Source of the DNA: Rhopalosiphum padi
Lineage: Eukaryota; Arthropoda; Insecta; Hemiptera; Aphididae
DNA: 64,000 nucleotides
Direction: 5' to 3'
NCBI RefSeq assembly: GCF_020882245.1
Contig: NC_083598.1
Location: forward strand, 46,971,858-47,035,857
The position numbers and the translations under genes are program-made. Positions 1-12,384 of this stretch are shown piece by piece. Positions within the stretch are counted from its first letter, which is position 1; every line of letters starts with the position of its first letter. The notes beneath the pieces were generated by a model, which was given only the letters and a program-made list of their open reading frames with translations, was not told the DNA's origin and did no database searches.

Positions 1-1138
1 AAACAAAACTTTTTCTTAAATTGCAGTATATTATAGTAATTAATCTAAAAAATAAAATATAATTCAAATTTAAGATGATTATGAATATAATATAATAATA
101 ATAGTTGAGTTATACTAAAAATAAACATTAATAAATTAAACATTTATGTTTAAATTCATAAATATAAATGTATAATGATAAACTTATTGCTATAACTCAC
201 TAAAAGCTATAAAAAAGCAGCATCTTTGAACCAGAATAGAATCGTTATACTTACTTATTCATTAAACAATATGAATAACATATTAATGCATTAAAATAGA
301 AAATTAACTTTAGTGTAAGTTCAATAAAATAAACGTTACCTAATGTTATTTGTGGAAAAATTATTACATTAGTATTATCAAACATTTCCCAGAAAATTCT
401 ACTATTAACAAACCAACCATCACTTTTATTTTTTTGGAAATTGTATAATGCAAATCATGTCCGCTGAGGTTACTCTAAATGCAAACCATGTATACACATA
501 CAATATACCATATAACATACAGACATTATATCGACCATAAAGTATTACTCTATCCTACCCAACTACATGTTGATTGTATTGGGCCATTGATTTTCATAGA
601 TACTGTGGCCAATCTTAACTAATGTATGCCTATACATGAGCTAGGTTAGAAATTTAAAATATATTAAATAAATGTATGAATGCCTATACATTTTATCAAT
701 TAACAAATTAACATTACCTATGTTAATTTTTCAATACTAAATTAAACATGAATTTAATTGATACAAACATGATTTGGATATAAATATTAAGACAAGACCA
801 AATAATAAGTATAATTTACATCTAGTTTTAGTGACACATTGAAAAAAAATGTATAAAATATCACTTCCAAATAATTTTACTTTACATAACCTTGACCATT
901 TTTTTTTTTTTTTATTGAGTAAATTGCTAAAATATGTATGTTATAAAATATAATTATCTTAATTTTTTATACAATATAATATTTTTCAAAAATTTTCAAC
1001 AATATTTCACAGTTTAAACGATTTATACAAATATAAAAATAATTTTTTTAAATGTCATTTTTTCTTAACAATACACTTTAAAACCCATAATAATACAATA
1101 ATTATTTACACAATTACATAGGTTCTCTTAATTAATAT
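1..1138. other. AT-rich sequence downstream of FAM210B-like gene
   Basis: No open frame with family resemblance is visible on either strand. The sequence is AT-rich with A/T homopolymers (for example around 898-914). The 3'UTR of the minus-strand gene at 1139-1660 must lie in the right part of this stretch, but I cannot place its poly(A) site with confidence. Confidence 0.5.
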
Positions 1139-1660
1139 TTATTTTTTTATTTTCATTATTCCTTTTGTCCTAAGGTATCGTACAATTAATGGCACAGATA
1201 TAAGTGTTATTGAAATGCGTACTGGAGCAAAAGATTTATGTATGGCATATGCAATGATAAACTGACTTGCTCCAGCTACAATTTTAGTATTTTCATTTGC
1301 ACTTGACAAACCCATCCATCCAATCCATTGTTGGACGTCGACACCATTAGAAATGAAAAAATATACCGAACCTAATGAAATTAATGATATTCCAACATGA
1401 AACACAATCAATACTGAACCGTATTCTTTAGCAGCTATTTTCAGTTTTTCACGAGGAGTCAACTCTGGTGGTTTTGCATGACATAAGCGAATAAAGAGAA
1501 AACGTGATGGATACTGTACTGATGGCTTAGTCCAACGGGTGAATTGTAGTGTTTGACTATGTTGCAAATTCGATACAAATCTGCATGAGTTAAAATTACA
1601 TTGAAAACCTCTAATGGCTGGACGGCTTACTTTCGGAACCGATGTTAAAACTTTCAACAT
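1139..1660 (-). CDS. FAM210B: FAM210B-like mitochondrial DUF1279 protein
   Basis: A single open exon of 173 codons, start ATG at 1660-1658, stop TAA at 1141-1139. Residues 1-60 are rich in Arg, Ser and Thr with almost no acidic residues, as expected of a mitochondrial targeting sequence. Residues 70-165 look like the DUF1279 domain of the FAM210 family: a basic helix followed by EYGSVLIVFHVGISLISLGS (about 79-98, first membrane segment), a GVD motif at 106-108, and a strongly conserved C-terminal block including HKSFAPVRISITLISVPLIV (141-160). The conservation matches FAM210B better than FAM210A, which carries a long C-terminal coiled coil missing here. The family sits in the mitochondrial inner membrane; a role in erythroid iron/haem metabolism is known for the vertebrate protein, but the insect role is not established. 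No intron is visible. Family call is firm; the exact orthologue is inferred from remembered family features. Confidence 0.88.
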   Translation of the reverse strand: MLKVLTSVPKVSRPAIRGFQCNFNSCRFVSNLQHSQTLQFTRWTKPSVQYPSRFLFIRLCHAKPPELTPREKLKIAAKEYGSVLIVFHVGISLISLGSVYFFISNGVDVQQWIGWMGLSSANENTKIVAGASQFIIAYAIHKSFAPVRISITLISVPLIVRYLRTKGIMKIKK

Positions 1661-3256
1661 AATTCAATCGTTTCACTAAAATATAACATGAAACTATAAA
1701 AAAAAAATTAAATATGATCAAGATTCAAGATTAATAATAATTCAATACTCAATTTTGAATTGTCAAAACACAAAACTTCAAAACTCAAATAGAGCTGATA
1801 ACAGTGATGATAACTTAAATAACTCGTAATCTTGAAGACTGGAAACAGAAAACCATGTATACAATATAAATACACGCGCCGAGCGTGTACATCGTCATTG
1901 AGAAAGTCACTGTAACATAATAAATTAATAAGTATGTGTTAAGTTTAAATTCAATGATAAATTATTGCATAGGTACAAAATATGATTCTGAACAATGACC
2001 CATATGGCCATACAATTATAGCTTATAGTAACCTACTTAGTATATTTTATGATGTATACTTTCGCACGGTAGGTAAAATTATTTTTTGTCGAAAATACTG
2101 CATATTTTATTAAGTATTACTAATATTAAATTATTATAATGGAATATATTTTATTCAATATCAATTTAACAGTATAATCGATTGTTTACTTTCCCCATAC
2201 TTTGCGCACCCTTATTATGTTTACAGTTTACTGTCATATAATTCAATAGTGATCAATCATCAATGTCTAATGATCATATTGCTTATATTTTCTATAATAA
2301 AATCAATGAAGTACCTACTTAATTCAGTTTATTTAAGACATTCTGACATTCATCGTGATATAATTTAGAATGCCCTACATTATTAAATGAATATTAATGT
2401 ATTTACCTACTTAAATTTATTGTGTAATTATAAACGTAAGTAGGTACATGACATTTTACTATATTATAGATACCTATATAAACTACAAAGTAAGTTTATC
2501 AATAATCAATAAGATACATATTGGCCATTGGGACATGATGTTTTATAAATAATTTAAATACATTTTTTATAAGTGGACTACTGGACTCCACCTATTTTGA
2601 GTTACGAATTTATAAATATAAAATATAAAAACAATTATGTTTATCACATAAAAGTAATAATAAAGCCAATAAAGGGCATCATGAATGACGCGTAGTGTAC
2701 CTACTTAACAAGCTACATATATTATATGTACCTCTTATACCTCTGGCTATAAAAAAAAAAACTTTTTTTACCGCGGGCCTTTTTTTTACGTAAATATAAA
2801 ATATTAAAGTTCTTTCACGGGCCAGATATTAAATGATGGCGGGCCGGAGTTGACCCGCGGGCCGTAGTTTGGCCACCACTGTATTAGATAATTAAAAATA
2901 TAGAACTATGTATAGATATTTTTCGAGGAGTGATTGTTAACGGTAGACCGTTATGACTCATGATGACAATATTGTCTATCCAAATAATTATCGGAAATCT
3001 CAATACTATTTATCTATTTCGCATAGACGTCTTCAGAATTTGGTGGCCGAGGGGGCATAAATCTATTTTTTTTAAACGTGAAGAAACATTTATTTTTTAT
3101 GTTATAAGATTAAAAAATTAAAAAATATAAAACAAATAATCAAAATATATAGGCAGGTACAAGGTACTGCAGGATACACACCGCACGACTTTTTCTTATC
3201 CGAGCATGATCTTGTTGAAGTCACGGTACACCGGGGGGAGAAACCCGGCCACTACC
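1661..3256. other. Intergenic, repeat remnants
   Basis: Upstream flank of the FAM210B-like gene, with a short GC-richer patch at about 1876-1895 that may belong to its promoter. At 1981-2000 there is a match to the left-hand motif of the dispersed family seen best at 52504-53497 (GATTCTGAAC core). A hAT-like transposon end occupies about 2753-2879. No gene is seen. Confidence 0.45.
2753..2879 (-). mobile_element. hAT-like transposon end (fragment)
   Basis: A GC-rich patch inside AT-rich DNA. Read on the minus strand it begins CAGTGGTGGCCAAACTACGG and continues into CCGCGGGTC. This resembles the CAGNGGTxxCCAAACT-type ends of hAT/Charlie-like elements. A second CCGCGGGCC copy lies at about 2771. 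Only one end is recognisable and no target duplication could be paired, so this is a fragment. Confidence 0.45.
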
Positions 3257-3264
3257 GTTAACAC

Positions 3265-4168
3265 CAGGGCCCAACTTAGAGGGGAGCTGCAGCCCCGGGC
3301 CCTGATATTATTTGGGGCCTCAGGCCCCTGTTGATATTAAATTATTAAACTGAGAAATTTTAAATGATATTATTGTTTACGTAGTTTACCTTTCAGTCTA
3401 CAGTTTATCTTTACATACATTTTGTTGGTCAGTTTCGCATCATTAGTACAATCGATATATTAGTTGTTAGTATTTCGTCGACTGTCGTTGTTAAATTATT
3501 AAATTAGTTTTTAGTCGAGTTTGTGAGTTTTGTTCGTTACTAGAGTGTGCCAAAAACTATTGAAATTTGAAAATGTCTGAGAAAAAAAGCATTTATCTCA
3601 ATGGTTATGCAAAACAATAATTAAAGAAGGAGGCTGAAGACGCAGTAAGCATATTACCTAAATTAACGAATTTTTTTGAAACTATCTAGAGTGCAAACGA
3701 AGTAACTAACACACTTGATTTTTCAGATCTAATTCAAAAGTTTAGTGAATTAAAATCTAGAAAAAAACCATTGTCTTAAATTCTAAATCATGTAAATTTT
3801 TTTATTATTTACATTGACTATATTGAAAAATGCATTACCACTTTGACTTTGTGTACAATGTACATGATGTATATCAGTAAACATTTGTTTAAATTAAAAA
3901 CTGTATCTACAATTCTTTACTTATATTTATAATTTTAATTTCATCGTCTTATTTATATTAATCATCATTAAATAATTACTTATAGACTAACGTGGTAGTA
4001 TAATTTATTTATAATCTTATAAAATAAATTGAATATAAAAGATTTATATAGCAAAAAGATTGCATTTATAATAATTTAAGTGGATAATTTAGAATTTAGA
4101 TAATAATTAATTTTGGGGCCCCATCAAAAAATTAGACCCGGGCCCCAAAATTCCTAAGTTGGGCTCTG
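3265..4168 (+). mobile_element. hAT-like DNA transposon, degenerate, 904 bp
   Basis: Left end CAGGGCCCAACTTAG and right end CTAAGTTGGGCTCTG are imperfect terminal inverted repeats starting with CAG, as in hAT elements. They are flanked by an 8-bp direct repeat, GTTAACAC at 3257-3264 and GTTAACAT at 4169-4176 (one mismatch). Inside both ends are GGGCCC-rich inverted segments (3284-3330 and 4114-4148). From about 3573 a broken plus-strand reading frame encodes a short lysine-rich stretch, then a stop, then a segment containing ILPKLTNFFE, then another stop. Such N-terminal segments occur in ZMYM1-like hAT transposase genes of aphids. No catalytic domain is present, so this is a non-autonomous internal-deletion relic. 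Confidence 0.75.
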
Positions 4169-4176
4169 GTTAACAT

Positions 4177-6706
4177 GCTTATACTATTTCATATCTACTC
4201 AACATTATATATTAAAAATGTGATACTTTTCGGCCTTACTACTCCCATTATTAGCATTGTTACATTTATGTGAAACAAATGGATAACAATCGGGATGATT
4301 TATTGATCAATTTTAGATTTTTATGTAATAGTTTTTAAGTGTACATTTCTTTGATGACAATATACCACAGAATAGAATAATACTTTCAAATAATAACTGT
4401 TTATTTAATCGAGTTATAAAAAAAATTGTCAAACTAATTAATAAAACTATTTATTATTACAAATTATTTGTATAATATCTAGGTACATAATATACTTGTA
4501 ATTATTTTATACTCATATTTTATAAAAAAAATATTATTATAATATTTATATGATGGAAGATAGTTCATTTATATTTTAAATCATTGTTTTAAAAAAGACC
4601 AAAGGTATCATTTTTTTACCTAACACTAGATGTATTATTTAAAATCCACACGGAGTGTACGATAAAGGAATCAGTATTTCCCGCCACCCACTGGTGAACG
4701 ATAACCGAAAAGTGCCATTTTATGTATAATACCATTTTGGCATTTTATAAACAAGTGTAATATTTAATTTTACTTATATATAAAAGTAATAAAATATAAA
4801 TAATTATAGTACTCGTGTATACGTTAACTACTTACCATAAACGGTGTACTCTACATATTTTTTTTTTTTAAGAATGTTTAGTTAGCATATTTTTATTATC
4901 AAAAATAAATAGTTGTTAAGAAATCACCATTTGAGCCCCTTTTATGATTATTTATTATTTTTATTTTTTCAACATGCATGGATACAACAGCATTTTTAAA
5001 TTTACAGTTATCAAGTTATTATGGCAGTAAGTTTATCTCTAAGAGATAGTTATTATCACATGTTTATTCACTAGATATTATATTTCCACAAAATTAGCAC
5101 ATTAATTTTATGTAAAAAATTAAGCAAATTGTAAATAAAAAATAAAACTCAAAACATAAAAAACATGCGTTGACAGTGACTGGACACGCACACAACAAAG
5201 TGAAAGGACAAAATACAAACTAAAATAATGTACCTATATTAGTAAAACTAAAGTTAAAAGTAAGTTATAGTTGGTCTTGGTGGATATTTACCAGTATCAT
5301 TATGGCTATTATAGTATGTTGTTTATTTTAAAGACTTGAGACAGCTCACAGGTATTTTCTTATAATAAAATTTAAAAAAATATAAATTAAAATATTAATA
5401 AATATAAGATATACCTAACACGTAATATTTGTTGGTAGGTAAAAATTAATTGGTAGACATAGTCACTAGTTCATCTACAAAGTAGTTGTAACAAGTGGCG
5501 GGCGGGACACTTTTCGGCCAAAATGAAGCTTTCCGTTTTCGGCCAGTACACTATTTTGGTAACCAATGAAATATTCTTTTCGTGTTTTTTTTCTGTTAAA
5601 CTACCATTTTACATAATAGATACTTTTTAACTTAATTCAATATATTATAAATTTATAAATAATTAATAATTGACAATTGTTGACGAGTACTCGCCATAAT
5701 ATGTAATAACTAATAACTATTGATGTAATTATTATTACTTTTATCTTTAATATATTGTATTATAGGTATCTTATTCTTATCGATATCTGGTCGATCGATA
5801 TCATTGTTCAATTATATTTCAGTGTGTTTCTATTTATGTAAATTGTAAATTAATAAATGTATGAGCTATAATTTTATTATAACAAAATTTAAATATCCCA
5901 GTAATTTTATATTTATTAACGGTGCCGCCCCAAGTAGCATGTAAAGGGCGTTAGGGATTCAACCATTTTCAAAATTAATTCCTATATATGCAGTGGCTGT
6001 AACTGGTAAGTAGGAGTAGCATTGTTGTTATACTTTATACTTATATTATAATGTTGATAGATTCTTCTATAATCAATAACGGTAGTATAAATCCAAGGTT
6101 TATAGATTATAATTTATAAAACTTGGTATAAATCGAGTGCATAAACAGTATGTACCAACATTGCATACCCAAGACGCCGTGTAACAATCAATAACGTAGG
6201 TAATAATAAACTAATAACATTTATATTATTTATTATCAATAATTGTCAATATTGTCATGATTTATAAATATTATTAATTATACATAATTTATTAAACTGT
6301 TAAAATTTAGGTCCGAAAATTTAGGCGACAAAACCACCGAACTGAAAAAATTATATAAACACATTTACACATATAATATAAGCAATATATACTTCCCGTT
6401 ATACTGCGAAAATAGGTATAAGTTTAGTTTTGATAAACACACAATATTCCTTAGTCCTTACTCCGTAAAATAGTCAAATGAAAACTACATGGAAATTGTT
6501 ATCAAAAAGTGATGGCATAATTTTTTTATAAAGAAATTATCCCTTATCTGTGATTATATCGACATAGTTTTGAAATTTACAATGAATTCTCAGCCCAATT
6601 AAATCAAAATTATAATATAAAGTGACCAGCAGAAATACATTTTTACGCATAACCATCATAATACAAAACTAGTTTTTGGGTGTTACTCTAAAATGGTAAA
6701 ATGTAT
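4177..6706. other. Intergenic, no gene seen
   Basis: AT-rich sequence with no supportable coding region. It contains a dispersed repeat at about 5500-5551, related to 13277-13325, and a weak related patch at 4680-4725. Confidence 0.45.
5500..5551 (+). repeat. Dispersed repeat, copy A
   Basis: The core GGGCGGGACACTTTTCGGCC followed by AAAATG and a second TTTTCGGCC is repeated with changes at 13277-13325. Both stand out by GC content from their surroundings. The ends of the repeat unit are not defined, and the family is not recognised. Confidence 0.45.
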
Positions 6707-6714
6707 ATAATCGT

Positions 6715-7008
6715 CAGTGGTGGATCCAAGGGGGTGGGGCAATCGCCCCGATCGCCCCCCCCCCGTTCTATCAACAAAAAAAAGTTTGAAATCCCTGATT
6801 TTAGTTTTTGACGTAATTATACTTCAAGGGTAACAAAATTATAGTGATATATTTTTTTATTACTGTTATTATAAAAAATATTTTTTTTATTCTGTACGAG
6901 ACTGTGGAAAGTAACTTATGTATGTACCTAAATAAATATTTTATCAAAATTAATGTTTGCCCTTTACATATTGTTCCCCACTGTTATCTTGGTCTGGATC
7001 CGCCCCTG
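6715..7008 (+). repeat. 0.3-kb hAT-like MITE, copy 1 (both ends present)
   Basis: Ends CAGTGGTGGATCC and GGATCCGCCCCTG. The body closely resembles 10069-10338, including a run ending TTTGACGTAATTATACTT. It contains a C-tract (6750-6762) and A/T-rich middle. The small open frame at 6844-7038 lies inside the repeat and is not a gene. Confidence 0.65.
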
Positions 7009-10000
7009 AATTTTATCAATAAATTTATAAAAATATAATTCGAAACGATATCGATATTGAACAAATCATGATATAGCGATTTTAATATATATTATACAAT
7101 GTCAGGAAAATCGGGACGATATCAATACACAATATTACATATCGTTGTTCAACACTTATTATTATACAGTTACTTTTTTTTTTCAATTTATTTTTGAAAT
7201 GGTTCTGCAATTCGTTCATCATTCTGGTTAGACCTCTATGAACAGTTTTTATATGAGCTTCGAGCAATTCTTCGTTCTTTTGTTCTTTAGATAATGAATA
7301 ATTTTAGATTCACTTACTGTTAACGGGACGATGAGTTTATGATTATCCATAATATCATTTGGATTGCCTCATGCCATAACATTAATAACGTCCAAACGTC
7401 GCCAACGCATATTGTGACTGGGCAATAACATCTTAATTCTAAAAAATAATACGAAAATACCTTTTTGTATAGTGAATTATATCGTGCTTCATGTGTGGTC
7501 AAAATTTACTAACACTATGTGTAAATTTCAAAAATCAACGGCGTAAGAACACTTAGAACGCGTTAAGACCATTTGTCAGCATTCATAATTGGTAATTTGT
7601 ATAAACTTTATGTAAGATACTACGATAATAATTACAGACTACAGTGTTGTGTAATTTTCCTCACCACCTTTATTGTTAAACGACATATACAATAACATCG
7701 TCCGTATATTGTTTATGACTTTATGAGGTGTTACACGAGGCGCGTTTTTTTTATTGTGGTGTCCCCAGTAGGCCTAATCCACATCGTAAGCGAGAACGCG
7801 CGAACACCGATCGACTACAATCTATAATAATTGATAAATAGATAGCCAGATTAGAAACTGAAATTTCTCGCGTATAAAAAGCGTCTTATACACCAATATA
7901 CGTAATACATATATAGGTAATATAAAAAAATAAATATCGAACTATACATTTAATAATGTGTTAATATAATTGGTTTAAATTTATAACTTTAGTTTTGTCG
8001 TAGCACGGCATTCGCCCATTACCATTTACCAGATTACTAGTGTTGAATTTAAATGCGTGTCTTAACATCCAAAGAAATAAGTGAGGCTACATGTATACTG
8101 AGGAATTATTAATCACATCGTATTCAGGAAGGGAAAACGCGTTAAAAAATTTTGGGTACCTATTTATCGGATTTTATATTATTTAAATCCGGGTAAAATT
8201 GTTTATGAGTTTCTATCCTGAAACTGGATATAAGATTTAAGAGTAGTGTGAGTAAGGTGCTATCGCTGTAAGTGGGTTTGCTTTACATAAAAGGATTCCC
8301 TTTCTCCAGTTATTATTATTTAAATTCAACACTTTTCTAATTCTAGAACTATACTTAATACATAAATATTATTATATAATAAAAGGTATACCTTTATGAT
8401 CTCATCGAATATCCTAGTTTTATAATATCAATTACTTACAACCGTGTACTATGGTCTGCGCAAAGCCAACATTTTTAGTCTCCATTTCTTCAACTTTTAA
8501 CACTTAGGTAATATATTTTTGGTCAGCGGATCTTTGTGACTTGAACGGCCCCAAATTATGAACGGCCCATCGAGTTTACTTGATGACTGGTCTAGTCAAT
8601 CCGACCCTGCCAAGACTTATATAAAAGTAAAATAAACTTTCTTACCATTACACGGACTCGCAATAATTTTTCTACAGTGTACGTTTAACTGTTACGTAAT
8701 ATTGAGGTAGGTACATATCAAACTATTCCGGTACTTTGTTTTGAAGAATAGGAATCGTTGTTAATTTAAAATTGCATTCATTGTTTATCTGTACATCTAT
8801 GAAACTAAAACGATGTACCTAATAATTTATATTTAGAATAAAAAAAAAAAATTCTACTTTAACAAAAGGAATCAAGGAAAGTTAAAAAGAGTTGCGGAAA
8901 CTTGTAGAAATTACAAATAAGAACAGTAAGTAATCGAAAAAACATAAATATTATTTATAAAAATAAAACTGATGTATATTATTTAAATATCTTTTGAACC
9001 AAATCGAAAAATAAAAACAATTATAAGAAATACATAGTTAAATAGGTTTATTAGTTTATTAGTTCCTATTATATTTATTAAAAGAAAATTAATAACAAAC
9101 TTTATTTAGCCAGTGTATTATTTTATATTTTTATTAGCATTTAATTATTATGAACTATAATATAAAATGGTAATAAGTATGTCATGTTTAATATTATAAT
9201 GTCTATAGCCAACATACGATAATAAAAAATAATACTAACTATACTAAAGTACTATATAAATATTAAATATTTGTATAGCCACTAGCGTTACAAAGGTTAT
9301 GACGAAGTATGCCTACGTAATTAGTATTTATATTCTACCTTAAATCTTAAAAACTACATTTTTTTCAGTATACATTTTGAAATTAATATGAATTTGTTTA
9401 TTTATACTCACTACTATTATGTGCGAATTTAATAATGAAATTATGAAAATAATATAAAGAAAATCCCAAACTGTTCCATAAATATGCCATATTAATATTA
9501 TTGTTATTAACGCGTACATTTGTCAATTTTTTAATTGGTAAAAAGGTGCTTTTTCTAAGTTGGCCAGAGGCGCTAACGAGTTTTCCTATACTACTGATAC
9601 TCTGCTTAAGTCATACCACACATAATACATAAATATATATTTTTAAAGCACGAGACTTCAAATTTTATTGTTTTAAAAAATTAATGACAAAATATTTCAA
9701 ACATTATTTTTATTGAATCGTATAGTATGCTGGACATTTGGAAAATATGATCGCTTGGCATTGTGATCCAGCGTTTCAATATGATTATTATTGGAATAAT
9801 GAAAAAATTTGACGACTTAGATGATGACATTGGTACCATAATGGACCTCAAGATGGATAATGACATAAATACCACTGTGCGTAACTATATTATTCTAATA
9901 TTTTATTAATACCAATATCTAAGTGTGTTTATTTAAAATATATATACTACATCGTATAGTTTTTCATAACCCAATACATTAATTATTAAATATTAAATAC

Positions 10001-10068
10001 AGACATTTATACTCGGATTTTTCCATGTAATTCAGTGTCCCTTGATGTTCACGTATTGCATAATTTTG

Positions 10069-10338
10069 CGATCGCCCCCTCCCGTTCTCTCAAAAAAAAA
10101 AATAGTTTGAAGTCCCTGATTTTAGTGTTTGACGTAATTATACTTTAAGGGTAATAAAATTAAAGTGATATATTTTTTTATTACTATTACTACAAAAATA
10201 TTTTTTTTTGTTATGTACGAGACTACGGAAAAAACATATGTAATGTATATTATGTACCTAAATAAATACTTTATCAAAATTAATGCGTTCCCTTTAAAAA
10301 TCACCCCTCCCTATTATCTTGGTCTGGATCCGCCCCGG
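10069..10338 (+). repeat. 0.3-kb hAT-like MITE, copy 2 (left-truncated)
   Basis: Same repeat as 6715-7008 in the same direction, beginning at GCGATCGCCCCC and ending at GGATCCGCCCCGG. The terminal CAGTGG end is missing. Small open frames on both strands at 10122-10356 fall within the repeat and resemble those in copy 1. Confidence 0.65.
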
Positions 10339-10922
10339 ATAATCGTAAATACTTAAAACTTTTCACAATATACTCGTATGTATGTTAGCATTTTCGACCG
10401 ACGACCAATAGTGGAACTGTTAAAACCAATTTTTGTGTTATTTATAGATATATGAATTACCTATTTTAGTTTTTTTTTTGTATAAATATCAATAAAAAAA
10501 TGTAATTCTAGGCCGATAAACTTGAAAATTAATATAACAAATAAGTTGGGGTTTTAGGAACTGCAAAAATCTTAAAAATATATAAATTACATTTTTTTAT
10601 GATATTTTTACAAATTTATATTCGACAAAAATTGGATTTTTATATTACCTATTAAAAATAATGAAATATATTCGTTATATATTGTAATTCATAAAATAAT
10701 ATTTGTAAAGGACTTATAGCAGATATATTTCATTATAATGCCTGTATTATTATTCGGTATTTATAAAATTACAGTTTTGAAATTATTTGGATTAGTTTTA
10801 AGCTATTGCTGTTTTTTTGTTTATACCATAAACCTATTTATACTTATATGTATTTACATTCACATCGTTCTAAAATCTAAAGTTATTTGGCATAAATTCA
10901 AAGTATTACCTAAAAGTATAGA

Positions 10923-11043
10923 TTAGGTTAGGTATAAGTTAGGTTAAGTATACTTATGTATATTAAATATACATAGGTAGAAAAAATTAATTCAACTTAT
11001 CGTATTATTAATTGTAAATTATATTACTAGGTTAGGTTAGGTT
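10923..11043 (+). repeat. Interstitial TTAGG telomere-type repeats
   Basis: Short runs of the arthropod telomere unit: TTAGGTTAGG at 10923-10932, one more unit near 10939, and CTAGGTTAGGTTAGGTTA at 11028-11043. They lie about 100 bp apart in AT-rich DNA. This is an interstitial relic, not a chromosome end, because single-copy genes lie on both sides. Confidence 0.5.
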
Positions 11044-11079
11044 ATTACTATAAACAGTATAAACCATTGATTATAGAAT

Positions 11080-11099
11080 AATCTATTCTAGAATAGATT
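11080..11099. repeat. Perfect 20-bp palindrome
   Basis: AATCTATTCTAGAATAGATT is its own reverse complement. It sits 37 bp after the second TTAGG run. No function is evident. Confidence 0.6.
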
Positions 11100-12384
11100 A
11101 GAATAATAGAATAAACTATTAATATATCATGATATCATGTGTTCATCTTCATGTTTATAAAATGGTAATGTATAAACATAAAATAATGCTACCTAAATTA
11201 AAATAGGTACACGAAGTTACAATGTTACATATTATTATATTATACGCATAATAATAATAATAATCTATTTTAACTTGAATACATCGGCCGTTGGCGCGTT
11301 TGTCAAATTTATATCAGACCAACAAGACGTGAAAAAAAGGGATGCCAAAGTATATATTATATTAATCCTCTAAATGTCATCCAAATCTCTAAATTGTCCA
11401 TATTTTAATATCTATATGTATAGATACCTACTAAACACTTAATAGTTGTAACAATATAATTAATTGAATAATTCATACAATATAATACGAATAGTTATAG
11501 TCAGCTATAAATTATTATCGCAATGTGTTATGAATAAAATAATTTAATGTTTTACCTTATAGTATTACAGAACTGTATAGATTATAACGACGATTTAAAA
11601 ATTTCAGATAAAATGTCATTACCTAACCAAAAAAAGTTCTAAGAAAAAAAGCAATAATAAATGTTTTAAATACAATTGGCATTTTAGCTTTATTAAATAA
11701 AAAATAGTATCGTGAGCTCGTTCTTATATGGTCAGTTTCTCGTCATAGTAATATAGTATACTGCCACGGACGGCCGCCACTATAATATTGAATATTGCAG
11801 ATTCAACATTTTATACTAGTGTCGTAATCTGGACCACATTTACGTATTTAAAATCTAATATTGTAATAATTTAGCCCACTTTATAAATTGATTGGTCTGA
11901 ATAATCGATAGTGACTTGCGCTTAAGTGGCCTGCCTATAGGTACGCCGTGCGTATTAAAAAAAAAATTGAAATGACGCCACTGTTTTACACTTTGCTATA
12001 TTGTAGTTTTCAATATTTATATGTCTGAAACCAATAATACTGCACATGCGTCTTCATTGAATAATTGAGTAAAAAATTTATCAACAGCAACAGCTATATC
12101 AGTTGACTAGTGCTTAACTTTCAAAAAATTACTAAAAAGAAAATCCAAAATAAATGTAAAAGGCATGTATAATATTCAATGCGAAATAAAACATTTTTTT
12201 AAAAAAAAACTTATAAAACACCTTAAAAAAAACCCGACGTTGCATAAGTATTTAAACAATAGTGTTCTATAAACTTAAAAAGTATTTCAATACTTTTACA
12301 AAAATACTTAAAACACCGAATTATACTTAAATTACAATTATTATACTGTCAATTGCGAAAATAATTTAGGCACTCGCGCACTCG
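11100..12384. other. Intergenic and CFAP52 3' flank
   Basis: No gene is seen. The CFAP52 3'UTR must occupy the right end. An AATAAA-type poly(A) signal for the minus strand could not be chosen among several A/T-rich candidates. Confidence 0.4.

Larger units (their letters stand above)
6715..10338 (+). mobile_element. Composite transposon-like segment with 8-bp outer duplication
   Basis: The left boundary CAGTGGTGGATCCAAGG (6715) and right boundary GGATCCGCCCCGG (ending 10338) are inverted relative to each other around the shared GGATCC core. The flanks carry an exact 8-bp direct repeat, ATAATCGT, at 6707-6714 and 10339-10346, as expected for hAT-type insertion. The two boundaries belong to two same-direction copies of one 0.3-kb repeat (6715-7008 and about 10069-10338). 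About 3 kb between them (7009-10068) shows no intact gene. Copy 1 has both of its own ends, but its own right flank does not match its left flank. Copy 2 lacks its left end. Either the whole 3.6 kb moved as a unit or the original insertion was later split. Confidence 0.55.

Noticed and set aside
6844..7038. 64-codon frame in the left 0.3-kb repeat, and its relative at 10165-10356
   Set aside because: Both lie inside copies of a transposable repeat; the similarity reflects the repeat, not a protein family, and the products are AT-biased.
9681..9875. 64-codon minus-strand frame
   Set aside because: No family resemblance and AT-driven composition, within the composite repeat segment.
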